A stretch of 64,000 bases of DNA from Colius striatus (taxonomy: Eukaryota > Chordata > Aves > Coliiformes > Coliidae). Under the pieces are notes generated by a model, which did no database searches, had not been told where the DNA came from, and was given only the letters and a program-made list of their open reading frames with translations. Where the stretch lies: positions 22,501,501 to 22,565,500 of the forward strand of contig NC_084763.1 of the NCBI RefSeq assembly GCF_028858725.1, read 5' to 3'. A program made the position numbers and the translations under genes. Position 1 is the first letter of the stretch. Every line of letters begins with the position of its first letter. Positions 37,339 to 51,200 of this stretch are shown piece after piece.

Positions 37339-40300
37339 CCCTTTAAATGAAATCTGCCCAGATATAATGAAAACCATATTTTCAGGAAGCCAACTAGCAT
37401 CAGGTCCAGCTCTAGCTCAAAAAGCTCTTTTCAAACCCAAGAATAATGCCAATGTTATAACTTTCCCTAGCCTGACATGGTAATCTAACCTGAAGTCTAA
37501 CCCTTGTCCTTATTGCAAAGGATCAAAGACCATCAGTTGCAATTCTTCATGTTTTGATCCTAATTTTACTGGGTGAAGCATACCACGACTGAAATAAAAC
37601 TGTGTATGTTTGTAAATTATTGACTCAGTGTCACTATTTAGCATCAAATCATCAAACTATCCAGAATCTCTATTCTTAACAATGGAAATTAACTTTGAAA
37701 AGGTACCTTTTGGTGCTCAAGGATTACTGTTTGTTATGGTTTATTATGCAAGTAATAATTCACCTTAACACTCTTTGGTTTGAAAGATTAAGTTTGAAAC
37801 AACTGTATAAATGTTAAGTAGATTTAAGAGTAAATTAATTTGTAGCAAAAGAAATAAAGGTTATTATAATATATTACAATATTATATTAATTTACCAAAC
37901 AATCCAATACCCTATAAGGGGACATTGTAGATACAAATGTTGCGAACAGCGAAATATTGGCCACCAACTTACTGCTTATCTTGTTGGAGACTACATCATA
38001 AAAATTGAAGTGTCATAGGTCACTCCATGATGAATCATTTTTTTCTCTTCACGATAAACAAAAAAAGCTGCAGAGAAGATAACCTATATTAAGTGTTGAA
38101 TCCTTGAGAGAGAGGATTCATACAAGGTATTGCAACAATACCTCATTGGATGTGATACTAGCTTTCAATTTCAGAGAGTCCATGCAAAGCATCTGTGTAG
38201 AACATGAAATTCAGCCTGTAGTTTTAAGCAGTTGAACTAAATTTGAGTTTCTCCCAAGTACAAATTTTCTCCAACTCTGTGTTCTTGAAAGCTTTCTTTG
38301 GAAGCAACTTCAAGATTGTGGTCATCCCCCTTTACTAGAATTAAAATTGAGAGAATGAACACTTGTGCTGAATGAAGACATACTACAACTGTAATAACCA
38401 ATTATTCATGATTATTAATATATTAGGACCATGAAAGCGAATAATCAAAAGTATGTTTCTTCTTCAGAAAAAAATTGTCAGACTGAAAGTCCAATTACTT
38501 TGTCCTAGAATATAACTTACTTCACAAAACTGTGAACAAATACTGAATTAGGTGTCCTTACCTTGCAGTATCCATAGAAACAAGATTGGTGAAAAGTCTG
38601 ACCTAAATCAGTCCTCCTAGCTGTCTAGATCAAAGTCACAGTTTACAGAGAACAATAAATCGCCCCTCCTGCAGCAATATGACCTATTTTCCTCTCTAAA
38701 TTCAACTAGTATATTCTTCAACATTTCACATTTTTGGCCTCTATACTACATGGAGCATTAGATAATTTACTTCTCATGTTGTATTGATGCATTGCTAAAT
38801 TAGTCCATCTTCTTTAGTTACTAAAGAAAAAGAAAACATAGAGAAATATAGGCCAGATCCAAACAGCAAACTTCAAAATCCAGAGTTAGCTTTTAAAGTT
38901 ACTTCAATAATGGATTTCCATATACTCTTTTTTTTTTTTTTCCTGAACAGTGTAAACCATTATTGTGGAACAGCATGAAACAGATTCTACACCTCCTTTA
39001 TTTACAGGGAAAAAAAGCTGATCTGGAATGAACCTGACAAAGCAACATGTGGGGCCAAGACCAGAGTTGAGATCAAGCATCAAAGCTTCTTTGGATAGAA
39101 TAGGCATTAACAGAACATCATTTGCAGATGTTCTTTATCCAGTTGGATTCCCTGGCTTTTCACTATCTGTGCTCACATCAACTGTGGCCAAAACAAACAA
39201 GTTGTCCTTTCCTCAGCAAAGTGCATTTGATAGTGCTACATGGATGAGAGGCCTCCAAAGCAGTAGTTCTCAGCATTCCAGCTGACTAGCTCTTCTAACT
39301 GTCTCTGTCTCCTCCCATCCCATGATCTTCTCACAATAAATCTAGTTAGGAAAAGTTGCATAAAATCCAGTGTCAAGGAAGTACCAGGGAGATGATATGA
39401 ATTAACATTGCTTTTCAAGCTACATTCCTAGCATAGAAGACCAAGAGTTTATTTCCTCTTGGCAGATGTAGTATGTAAACAGTATTTCTCGGTCATTTTG
39501 CAGCTTGATCATCTATTTTTATGTGGTTTATAACCTGCCTCATCATTAGCATGTGTTAGGATGGAAAGTACAAGAAGAAATAAACAAATTGGGCTGTGCT
39601 GCTGCTCCTTAAGGTATTGAAAAGCTCTGAAGGACAGCCCATTTTATCTTTCTCACATGCCCACTTTAACAAGGCACCTGAAGTAGAATTAGAAAGGCAA
39701 GTCCTGCCAGGAAACTTCCGGTCTGTAGCATGCATATATATACCATGTATATACTTCTAAACATTATGCAGAAAGTATTGATCGAAGATTGTGTTACCAC
39801 AGGATCCCAAGACATTTGCAATGCTTCATCTTTCTTCTGATGGCAGTTTTTTTCTTCTGATGGTCTTTTCTTCTTACTGGCTCTTGTAGAATGTGTGGTG
39901 GTAAGAGGCACAAATGGTCTCTAGATCCTTTTAAATTAAACATCTATTGTGTAGTTATCTACAGTACTAAGACCTGGAGCTGTTGACCAAGGTCATTACC
40001 ACTACTCTTCTATCCTTAGGAAAGGCCAATATGAGTTGTAGAGTCTTCTTTTAGCAGGCTGTACCTAGAAGAAGTCATCAATGCACTAGATGGACTGCAG
40101 AGTTCCCAGTATTTGGAAAGAAATTTTCTGAGATTATTACAATGGAAACCCAAGTGTAGGATAATGTTTAATATAGCTCTGGAACACTGATGCACAACAG
40201 CTGCCTCTCAGATTAAAGCTTCTTTAGATATCTGAGGTTTCTTGCCTTTTGCAATGAAATATAAAAGCCTTCCACTTCAGAACATGCTCAGTTAAAGCAA

Positions 40301-40466
40301 ACATACTTGTCTAATACAGTAGAGGAAAAGGAAATTACTATTAACCAAGTGTGAAAAGGCTGACCCAGTTTATTTGATTCTCTAAAGTAGTTCATGCAAA
40401 ATAAATGCATGTTCTCAATAAAAGTTTGCAGCCAGGAAAGCTCAATTTCAAGTAAGAACTGTAGTG

Positions 40467-40534
40467 AATTACAGTAAGTATTTATACATGAAATACATGA
40501 AATTACAGTAAGTATTTATATATGAAATACATGA
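40467..40534 (+). repeat. 34-bp tandem duplication
   Basis: Two adjacent 34-base copies (AATTACAGTAAG...AATACATGA), 40467-40500 and 40501-40534, differ at one base (ATACATG versus ATATATG). A recent local duplication with no further copies. Confidence 0.9.
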
Positions 40535-41897
40535 AATATCTTCAGTGATAAATTGCTGTCTTTTAGCTTGAGGAAAGCAACATACACTTTAGTTGCAATA
40601 TTACACAAGCCATACAGGTAGTTCTGTGAAACCTAGAACAAACTTACTTGGGAATCTCTAAAGTGCAATATTGTCCAAGATGAAGTTTCCATGTTTCTTC
40701 CTCTTTAAAGCAATTCTCTTTAAATTGGTTACATTTTCCAATGTTATTCACCTGTGAATGTAGCTGTCAATTACAGCAATCTTATTAAAACTACTGTTTA
40801 TTTTGGATAGCAGTTATTTCACAGAACTATGTCTTTGTTACATAAGTTACTAACAAGACATAATGATTGCATATGACCTCGGCATAAGGAGTTAAGAGTT
40901 TGCAGTTTTAATTTCCTGTACCTCTCTTGTATTTTTCACTTGGTTATTTGGAAAGCTGATACAAATAAATATTGAATGACTTGGCATGAGAAGTGAATCA
41001 ACTTCAGTAATATCTAACTTTCAGAAAAACTGAACACACTCATGGATTTTAAAAAAAAAAATTACATCTATGTAGGTTATTTGAAATAACTTTGCAGGTC
41101 TGTTTAAATAAGAAAAATGTAATAACTAGTCTGTAAAATCCATTCCCCACTTCACTGATCTCTTTCTAATTTTCGTGATTTTCAGCATGCAGACAAGCAG
41201 CAAGGATTAAGGAAGGGATGAAAAAGTCTTCATGAAGCAGAAACGGAGATGTAGAAATTTAAGTGTCAGACTGAAGTCACAGAGACGTTTGCCACACTTA
41301 CGCATTCAGTTCATGCAGCTTGGTAACTGTGAAGTGAGTACTTAAAAAAAAAAAAAAAGATAAAACCAGTCTCTACTTGAGTTTCCAGACTTGGAAGTTG
41401 GCATGACAACTGTAAGCAAGTAGTCAAGTCAGGCACTCAGTGAAAGAAGCCAAAAGAACCCAACAGAAATGTATAAAAAGCAGGAATACAGAGAAGTGCT
41501 AGGAAAAATAACGATAATATGTGGACATCACAGAGGTTCAGAGGTGTGGGGCTATCACAAATAGTGAGTAACTGTGTCCCTGCATAGCAGTAGGCAGAGT
41601 ACCACACGGCTGAGGTGGTGACTAGCTGTTTCTTCAGTGAATAAAAAGATTGTGCTACTCTAGGCAAAACTCCAGCTCTGTTGTGTGCCAACAGAAATAG
41701 CTGATCAGGCTGCACAAGAGCAGTTTCATAGTGAACTGCAAGTAGCAATACATAAAGAGCTCATTAATCTTTCTTTACTGTTGGAGCAAATGTAATTTCC
41801 AGAAAATAGATATTTCTATCTAAATCAAAGGAAAAAATTAAGAAGGGTGTTAAAAATAAGAATATCTGATATTTTTATGAATAACTCTAAATCACAT

Positions 41898-41986
41898 AAA
41901 GAAAGACAATAAAAAGGAAAAAAGAAAAAAGGAGAAAAGAAAAAAGATTAAGAGAAAAAAATAAAAAGAAAAGGAAAAAGAGATAA
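41898..41986 (+). repeat. A-rich polypurine low-complexity tract
   Basis: About 90 bases almost entirely A and G (AAAAGGAAAAAAG words), with an unbroken purine run of 37 bases at 41911-41947. No flanking LINE or SINE body is visible that would make it a retrotransposon tail. Confidence 0.85.
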
Positions 41987-44900
41987 GTTTGTGAATGAGA
42001 GAAAAACTCATGGATATGGTAGGATAGGTTATTTTACATCTTCCTCTGAATTGTTTTTACTTTGTTACCTCAGTATTTTGACACAACAATTCTCTTCTGT
42101 CTCCAACTACTGGACAAGTTACCACAACTCCACCACACAGTGCAGGTAGCCTTGGATTGGTCCCAGAAACTGTTCTCTTATATACAGGCATCAGTCATGC
42201 ATGAGGACAATTAAGGCCAGATTAGCCCAAAACAGAAGCCTTCAGTCCCATATTTGCCCATCCAAGTATAGTTTTTCAAATGTCATAATTTTAATAACCT
42301 ATTTCCATTGAAATTATGACCTAAAGTTGTTTGTGCACAATAACAATTTTATCTCTTGCTTTTTTTCCCACAAATTTGTTCATTATTGTCATGTTTGTCA
42401 ACTGACCAACGTCTGCAGATTTTTATTCCACTTTAAGAAATACATCTATTTTAAACACAAACATAGCAGTGGGCTTAATGTATATTTTGTTCCCTAACCT
42501 ATCAAGGCCACCATCTTTTTTTTTTTTTTTCTCTCTCAGAGCATGTCTTGAAAAAAAGAAGCAAGCCTGGAGATTCTGTCTCTCTTTCAATAAGCCAGAG
42601 AGACTAGACTAACCCCACAGCCACTGGCACTTCTGACTTGAGATCCCTAAAACTGAAGGAAGACTGACCCAGCTGAACTCTAAGCTTCCTTCCAAGCATC
42701 CCATTCTGTGCTTATTCTGCTGATGGAAAAAAATGAATTTTCATTGAGATGAAAACGTCCATGGAGGAAAGTTTTGCTTATTTCCAGTAAATAAGTCTTA
42801 AGGAGGAAAGCCGAGGAGAGAACAACTCCCAAAAATCAAAGCTGTTCTTAACATAGATACCATTGGTAAAGAGGGGAAGAAGTTGTTTCATTACAATTTT
42901 GAAGTAAAGGAGCAAAAAAAAAAAGGGATTTTTAACCTCACAAAGATTTGACACTGCTTAATCTTTTTATTAGAAACTTTAACAATGTGCTTAAATAATT
43001 CTACCACTCTACACTGTACATATATATAATAAATGCTATCACCATAATTCATGCTGAATGTTAAACCCTTTGCGGCACTTATTATCATGGGTGAAGTTTT
43101 CAGTATTAGTGAATTACCTGCTTCAGCTATACTTTTGTTCTACAGCATGAACAAAATGGATGTTTTAATTGAAAAGTTGCAGCTTTCATTTCTGCATCAT
43201 TTTAATTATATTTCAAATTTTGAACACAGTAATATTACCATTGGAAAAAGAAAAAAACCCTTATTTTGTTGAACACATTTCATTTTTAAATTAATTCAGC
43301 CTCATACATAAATCAAGCTCTACAGATTATACAATATTTTAAAACATTTAGGGGAGGGAATGACTAGAACTGTAGCATGCTGATGGACCAGCACTTTAAC
43401 CAATGTAAGGAAAAGCCAGTAATGGTATAACAAAAAATGCCAGCTCAAGATCCAAAATACAGAACATATTCAGCTTAACATAAGAGTCACTGAGGCAAAC
43501 AAATCAATACAAGTCAAATATTCTGTGCTTACTGTACTTTCCATGAAGAAAAGTAGGTGTATGTTATACCACAGACACAAGTATATTGTTCCATTAGAGA
43601 TTTCAGCTAAATAGGTATTTTTTTAAATACGAGTCTCCCTACTTTCAGGCTGGATAGCTCTGGTTTGTGTTGACCAAGTATCCTGATGGCATTAGTGTTT
43701 ACTTTCCTTTCTCACATGGACTGTACAATCCACAGTAGGTCAGCTATTAGTAGTCACTGCAATATAAAATTACTTATGAAAGAATAAAGCCAATCAAATA
43801 AGCCATTTGCAGTTATATGCAACAAATCAGAATGACTGAATTACTAAGTGACCTGAAAGTACTGAAAAAAAAAACAAAACAAGATTCTTTCCCTATGTCT
43901 CTAGTTCTCCCTTCTTCCCCTACTTCCTTCCTCTGTCCCTGAAACCAGCTTTCTGAACCTGCATCGATTAAGAATGAGATATCTGTAACATGATATGTTT
44001 GCACTAATCCTATAGATTGCTGTTAATTAGCAGTCCATTACAAATGTGTCTTCTATTAAGTTTTATTGCTTTCAGGATGTTAGTTTTGGTACAAATCTAT
44101 TCTCCTAATTTTGTGCAAAACCACTACCCATCATATTAAACAAATGGAGGTGGGGAGGTGGAAATAAAATAAGAGTCTGTTAAAACAACGCTGACAGAAG
44201 AATGCAGATGTAGATACCTAAATATCCAGCATTACCGTGAAATACTTTCTTTTTTGACAATTTTAGAGTGACTAATTGAACAAGACTGGGCACAAGCCTT
44301 CTCAAGACTCCATGACATAGTATTCTGATCATACAATACAAAGGTACAGAAATAAAAACTATATTGTATATGACTTGGGAGAAATATGTAAGAGTTTCTA
44401 ATCAAAGAAAACACTCAGTTCAGAAGATAACTCAGCATCCACTGTCCAAGTAACTTCAGAATTCCCAGAGTGACTTTCAAGCAGAACCATCAGTTACCAT
44501 GGTAATACTTGGGAGCAGTTGAGGATTGTTCTTCACAGTCTGATATGAAAAGAAAAACAGTTAATATGTAGATATTTTATTTCTTATTGCATGAAGAAAA
44601 ATATAGTACCACCATAGTTCACAGGAGTATTAGAGGACTTCAAATGACAAGAACTTAAGTTAAAAACACATAAAATCGCATCAAAACATACTATGATTCT
44701 AAAACCTAAATATTTATCTAGTAAGAAATTCCAGAATATTAATATTTAGATTATATATTAACATACATTCTGATATTAACTACTGTATAATTCTTTATGA
44801 ATGAGCAGAGATCTTGGAGTAGTAGCACAGAAATTCAAAGGCTTGAGTAGATTGTGAACAGCAGGAGATGAGAGTGAAGTTGTACAGGAAACAAGAAATA

Positions 44901-47279
44901 TAAGGGTTAAGGAGAAAAAGCATTCATTTAGTCCAAATACTTAAATACTGCCACAGAGAAGCAGATTCTATCTTTGTCTCTAGCACAGATCAACCCACAA
45001 CCCCTACAACTTCGGAGTCCTTTATACCATGGCTGTGTAATTTGAAACATCTGGGAAGTTTGATTTTCAAAAGAAGTGACCTCTGAATCAAAGGTGCAAG
45101 TTTAGTCAGCAGAAGCTATACACTAAATAGTTAAATACTACATAAATTTTAATCACTATAAAAGAGGTGATGAGCCTCTCAAATTAGACACTTCAAAGCT
45201 GAGCTCTGTTCCTCAGTTAGCCATCCCAAAAATAATAAAAAAAAAAACTTCCCTGTCTCACCAGCACGTTTTTAATATAAGACTTCTTACTTACAGTGGT
45301 GAAAACAGCGGACTTGCACATTATGCCAGCCTATGTATCCTCTCCTACCAAAACTGCTGTAACGCCCATCATCCTTTCTGCCCTCCCTGCTTACATTCTC
45401 CCCTTCACCGTATACTTTTAGGGATTATAAATTACTTTTTTCCTCAGATGATTTAATTATCAAGTTAATTTTGAACTCTGACTCTAGCCTCCAATATCTG
45501 CAGTACCTCCTCTGTGTAGCATTGCCAGTATAACAAGTGTATTCTATTCCATCATCCAGATCTTTAATGACAGATAATAATGTACTGCAGACACAGGAGA
45601 AATCTTTGCAGAACCAAAGCTGGTAAGTTTGAGTAATGACCAACACAAATCATATGCAAGTTCTCCAGCTACTTTTAGCCCCACCATACACTATTATATA
45701 CTAACTAGCCTACATGTTTTTAGATCGTCAGAATATCAGAGCAACTTCTTGTTTATGTTAGATGTTCTTATAACTCTTTCATCACCAGCTCTACGCATAA
45801 AGCTATGTGGCAAAGCCCCTCTTTTGTTCACATTGCCGACAGTATCATGTAGTCTTCACTGGAGCTAACTGGAACATATTCAGCTACAGTAATTTGTAAC
45901 CCAATACTATGAATTATAATGGAATATCACCATTAAATCATCCATTTTAAACAAGTCTCAGCTACAGCATGAGCAACAGCTTTGATCCAGTATCACATTT
46001 CATCATGTGGTATTAAGTACAGTGTAATCAAAATGCAAATATTTATAAAAATAAAAGAATGCAAGGACTACAGAGCTTTTGCTTTTACTTCATTTCTCTA
46101 AGTCCTCTCATTTAAATTAGTAAATGTTTTGAAAAACTCTACAAACACTTTATCGAAGTTCTTACACAAATGAAGTGGCTGCACAGAGCAATTCTCAATA
46201 CAAGATTAAAAACATCTACTTCTCTTCTTCAAAGGCTCACTGTCTGCAGTGTTAAGAGAAAGACAGAATGTTTATGTCTGCTCTCCCCCAAATACACATA
46301 TATCCACAGGTCAATTTATAGAGAAATGCTCAGTGTTTGAGACTGAAGAACTATATAACAATGCCTTACTGTCCATTTTCACTAAAAACTATGACTCAGT
46401 ACCACATATCACCATACATAGTGTAAAATGCGGTATTAAGAAGTAGTGTCAAAATTTTACAGATTTTTCCATAAAATCTAGAAGTGTCACTTGACATGTG
46501 ACGCAAATCTGCAAGTTAGAACAGAGGGCTGAATGAAATGGCCTTAAGTGATTTCAAACGGAGCATAATTTTAAGCATATGAAACTCTCTTCAGGCACTA
46601 AATAGACTTTATCTGGATGTAGATTTCGATCACTCATCCAATAAAGAGTAATTAAACCAGAGATGAGGCACATTGGCACCTACAGGGGAATCAAGAGTCT
46701 ATCTGTCTGTGGCAGCTTAAATAAGCTTGGATTGTTTACAAAACAGCCTGAAGGGATAAGACCAGGTCTGTAAATACCAGAACAGTAAATGCCAAAAGAT
46801 AAGCAGAGTTTTTAGAATAAAGGATAATTTAGACCCCCAGGAACTAATGCAAACTAAATAGGAAGAAGTTGTCAGAAATTGGAAGGTTACCTACTGTAGC
46901 CAAAATGTCTTCTGAGATGCTTCCAGTAGTAACAAAATAAAAAATAAACAGGGAAAAACTTCTCAAAAGAATGTGAATGGATTCATACAACACACTTTAG
47001 CAGCAGATGACTAAATCTGATGACCTAGTCAGTCTTTCTAATCAAAACTTAGTCATGTGTTTGAAGGGTTTCTTAAAGGCCATCCAGGACTTGAGGCCAG
47101 GTCTTTGGGCTCAGACGTCAGATGTCTGGGCTTAGCCTATGAGCTCTACTAACATCAAAAGTGTGCTGAGTCATTCCAGTTCTGGGTCAAGTACGCATCT
47201 CCCAATTATTAAAGGCTCATATTTACTAATCATTAAATAGGAGATGGGCATACATGTTGATCAAGTGTTGATGACAACT

Positions 47280-48240
47280 TTTTGATGCAGATGACTGACA
47301 AGCTAAGTAGGTGCTCTGTCAGACCTGCTTCCATGAACAATCAAGAACTAGTTGGGGTTGTGAAAGTTGAGGAGAACTTTAGCTGCATAGACCATAACAT
47401 TGTGGACTTGAAAATACTGAGTCAAATGAGCAGGATAAATTATTACAGTTACAATCCTGGCCTTCAAAACAGCAGACCTTGCCTGGTTCAGGGATCTGTT
47501 TGTCAGGACTCATGGGATGCCGTCATGAAGGTTAACAAGGCCCAGAAGTGCTGGCTGATTTTCAAAGACAACAAAGAAAGCACAAGAATGGTCCTTTCTG
47601 ACACTCAGGAAGACATGTAAGTATGGCAGATGACAGAAAATGGACACAGAAACAGACTACTTGGAGAAAAGGAAACAATGCCTGAGCACACAGAGATGCA
47701 GACAGGAGAGCCTGAGCTCAGCTGAAAGCCAAAACTAGCTAAAAATGCGAAAAGCAAAAATGAGAAAGGCTTCAATTAACAGAAGCAAAAAGACTAAAGA
47801 AGAGGTGAGAACACTGCTTAATAGGGTAGGGGACCTAGTGATACAGAAAATAGAAAAGTATGAGGTCTTTGTGCCTCTGTTTTTATTGGTAAAGGTTTTT
47901 TTCTTACATGTTGCAGCTTCTTAGTAGCAGTCTGTGGGAGTGAAACATTACCCACAACAAATGATGATCCCACAGAAACCACCAAAGCTAACTGGATATA
48001 TACAAGTCCGTGGCCTCAGATAGGCTGCATCTGAATTGGCTGACTTCGTTGCTCTCTACTATCTTCAAAAGATCATGGGAATTGTGGTAGGTCCTCAATG
48101 ATTGGAAAAAGGTCACCTTTAAAAGACAGAAATGAGATCCTGAGCACTATAGGCCATTCAGCCTTATCTCAGATGGCTAAGAAGCAGCTTTGCTGTAAAT
48201 GATGTAGGAGACCTCACAGACAACAAAATGAGGAAGATCA
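47280..48240 (+). mobile_element. Long degraded CR1 ORF2 segment
   Basis: In sense orientation the blocks follow CR1 ORF2 order: GTTGTGAAAGTTGAGGAGAA and TGCATAGACCATAACATTGT (47353-47402); GGGATGCCGTCATGAAGGTT and GGCTGATTTTCAAAGACAAC (47514-47572); AATAGGGTAGGGGACCTAGT (47820); GTATGAGGTCTTTGTGCC; AGATAGGCTGCATCTGAATT (48018); CATGGGAATTGTGGTAGGTC (48073); GAGCACTATAGGCCATTCAG (48141). This spans the end of the endonuclease region into the reverse transcriptase. A 112-codon open frame at 47282-47620 survives but the rest is broken by frameshifts and stops. Confidence 0.85.
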
Positions 48241-51200
48241 ACTGCATACTGGACTGGATTAGCAAGGTATTTACCTATTAGTAATAGGAGTCCTGGTCTG
48301 AGTGGTATTGTGTCTTATTTTCTGCTACAGACTTTCCAAATTACTGGATGATAGGAACAGAAAAGAGCATCTATCACACTAAAACCATGGCAAGAGTGTA
48401 TTACCCATTACAACATAGATTGCCATAAGTATACATATCCTTTTATGGAGAAAGAGAAGAGGAAAATGTTTGCAAGAACTCTTGCTTGATTTCTTACCCC
48501 ATTATGGAAAAGTAGTCTAACAATACTGCAAAGATTCAGTATATAAAAAGATAATCATGCGAAAGAATTGCAGACACTGCAACAGCTAATTGGCCCTGCA
48601 TAAGCTACATAAGCATTTGCTTTACATAAATTACACAACTCTTATTTTGACACAAGTAGGGCTCTCTCCTTTCTTACCGTCACAGATGCTGAACTACACA
48701 GAAAGTATGTACTTCTGTTAAAGTTTGTCAGGAAATAAGGAAATAAGCATTAGACAAAGCAAAACATATCAGCTAAATAATTGGTCAGAATTTTCCAAGT
48801 ATGACTCAGGCAATCTGACTGACAAAAGGTAATTTGTAAGTGATCCATACCGGCAGAGATCACGGCACACAAGAACAGAGACATATAATTCTCCATTTAC
48901 TGTTATGAAATACTAATATTATAGCAACATCAATTACTTGATTTGCTTGTAACTGTATGGATTGAGCGAGCTGATTGTCACGTGGACAATACATAAGGGT
49001 ACATCATTACCTGTGGAGACAGCTACAACTTTTTCACACAGTCTACATATGAAAACCCAAAAAACAGATTTGAAAGTGCTTAGAAAGTAAACTAATACAC
49101 CCAAAGGAACCAATTCCTATAATCAACACAAAGTCCTGGAACTGCTTGCCTAGAGGAAGTCAAAGAGGCACAACCTACACTATGTGAACCTCAGGTGGTT
49201 GGATTTTTTGACAGAGCATGCACACAATGGTAACACACGTCTAGACTAGCATCCTATGTCAAAAACCCACAAATACTTTAACTCAGACATTTAATTCTGA
49301 AGAGATTTTTTTAAAGACACGTGCAATCAGCAGAGCCTTGCATGCCACAGCCCTCTGTGGATGATGGGACCAGATATCTATTAAACATTCGATAGTTTTC
49401 ATTCCATGGAGCAAAACAGGAATGTAACATTCACTGCTGGCCTGGGAGTTGTGCTTTATTTCTGAAGAACTGACATGAACACAAACCATTGTATCAGGAA
49501 AAATTTTTATTTAAAATGTTAATTTAAAATGTTAATTACTACAGTAAGTGCAACCAACATAAATTATACAGTATAGGTGAAGAGTTTGTACTATTTCAAA
49601 GGGGGAAAAAAGCACATTGACACTAGACTTGTCATATTTTCCTACACTATGGTATTCGCATTACTGACACTGACATACAGAACAGCACTCAAACTGATGA
49701 CCACTTAAAAGATGCTTTAATCCATGAGTGGAAATTTCCTCTTTTGAGATAAAGCTTCAGTTTCACAGAACTAGTTATCATTCTTGGTAATTACACAAAG
49801 CTATGAGATATCAGGCCTTAAACTTACCAGTTCAGCACCAGTTCTCTTACTCTGCAATCAAGAAAGAGTAATTTGGTTTAATGGAAGCTTCTCATGGCAA
49901 TACTGCCACAGTCCCAGTGTATATTAGGATAGGCTACGAGTGTGCTGTTTCTTTCACTCCATTTCACATTCTGCCTACAAATACACATTCACCACTTTCA
50001 ATCAGCAGTCCACTGAACAGTGCCTAGATAATATCTCTTGAAAAAATAACAGCAAAAAGAAAACCATAGAGGTATTTGGTCTTGGGTATAACAAACATAT
50101 GGATACTATTTGGACATTAAAAACCCCTTCTTTAAGGTTCTTTCTTTCATAATCATCATAGGAATAGATACATATCAGTGGAAAGACAGTATTTCTGCTT
50201 TTGCTTTTTGTTCTTGGCCTGGAAAAGTCCTCAAACTTCAAATTTTAATCATGAAGGTACATTTTAAGATAACCTGTAAAGCTTTTGAAAACAGACTACT
50301 TCTTAACCCACATCCCCCTACCATCCCAGTTTCTCAATAGTTGGATTTATGATTTTTCAGTTTAGGGTAAAAAAGGTTACTATTTCTCAGTCATGCATTA
50401 AAATTTTCATTGTGTGCTTGGGTAAAAAAGCAAGAACTCCTGCAGCTGGAAAGCCCCTATTCCAAAGCAGAAGAACAAATGTGGCATCTTTTATCTGAAC
50501 AGATGTGTTCCTAATGTATTTTAAACAATAACTTCCTACTTGAATTCAAAAAATGATTAGAAAATAACAATTGCATTTGTTTATTTTGTTTCTGGTACAA
50601 AATATTTCCAGTGTGAGAATAAGTATGTGACAAATTATCTTCTTAAGAATTGCCAGTAAAAGAAGTTTTATTACATTTCTGTCACTTGTAAGTTCCCAAA
50701 CCCAGCAAAAATCATAATGTTTGCCAAGTGTCAGAAAGTATAAATAAGACATATGACTTAAACTTTTAGTATTTGTACAGACACATAACTAGAAGATCTA
50801 TGGTGCTGCAACAGAAGGACAGTTCATAAATTGCTCTTATAAGCTTAAGCATGTTTCAAAACAAAAGTTCAATGGGACAGAACATAAGCATACCATTGGG
50901 CAGAATGGCTCTCTAAAATATCAGTATTTAAGGCACATAACAGTGAAGCAAAACTGTTGGGGGGAAATGTCACTAGTCAATTAGGCTTTGCTCAGAATCA
51001 AAAAAACCTCTGAGAGTCAGGATGTCTTCCCTTGCACTGTAGTGGCTTTGAGAATGAGGAAAGAAACACACCGTCTTTGTAGGGTGAAAAAAAAAAATCC
51101 TTGTACCTTCTTCTGTGTATTCGACACGATGTAAAAGATACTGCAAAGAAAAAGCTGGCAAGTGAAAACATATTCAATAAGGAAGAGACTGAGCTACAAA

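Larger units (their letters stand above)
37344..47279. other. Gene-poor, mostly featureless
   Basis: AT-rich with T or A homopolymers near 38929, 41343 and 42517, plus the tandem duplication and purine tract listed separately. Open frames up to 103 codons (41437-41748, -) have no recognisable domain. Confidence 0.5.

Noticed and set aside
41437..41748. 103-codon minus-strand hydrophobic frame
   Set aside because: No family resemblance and no supporting promoter or exon structure.
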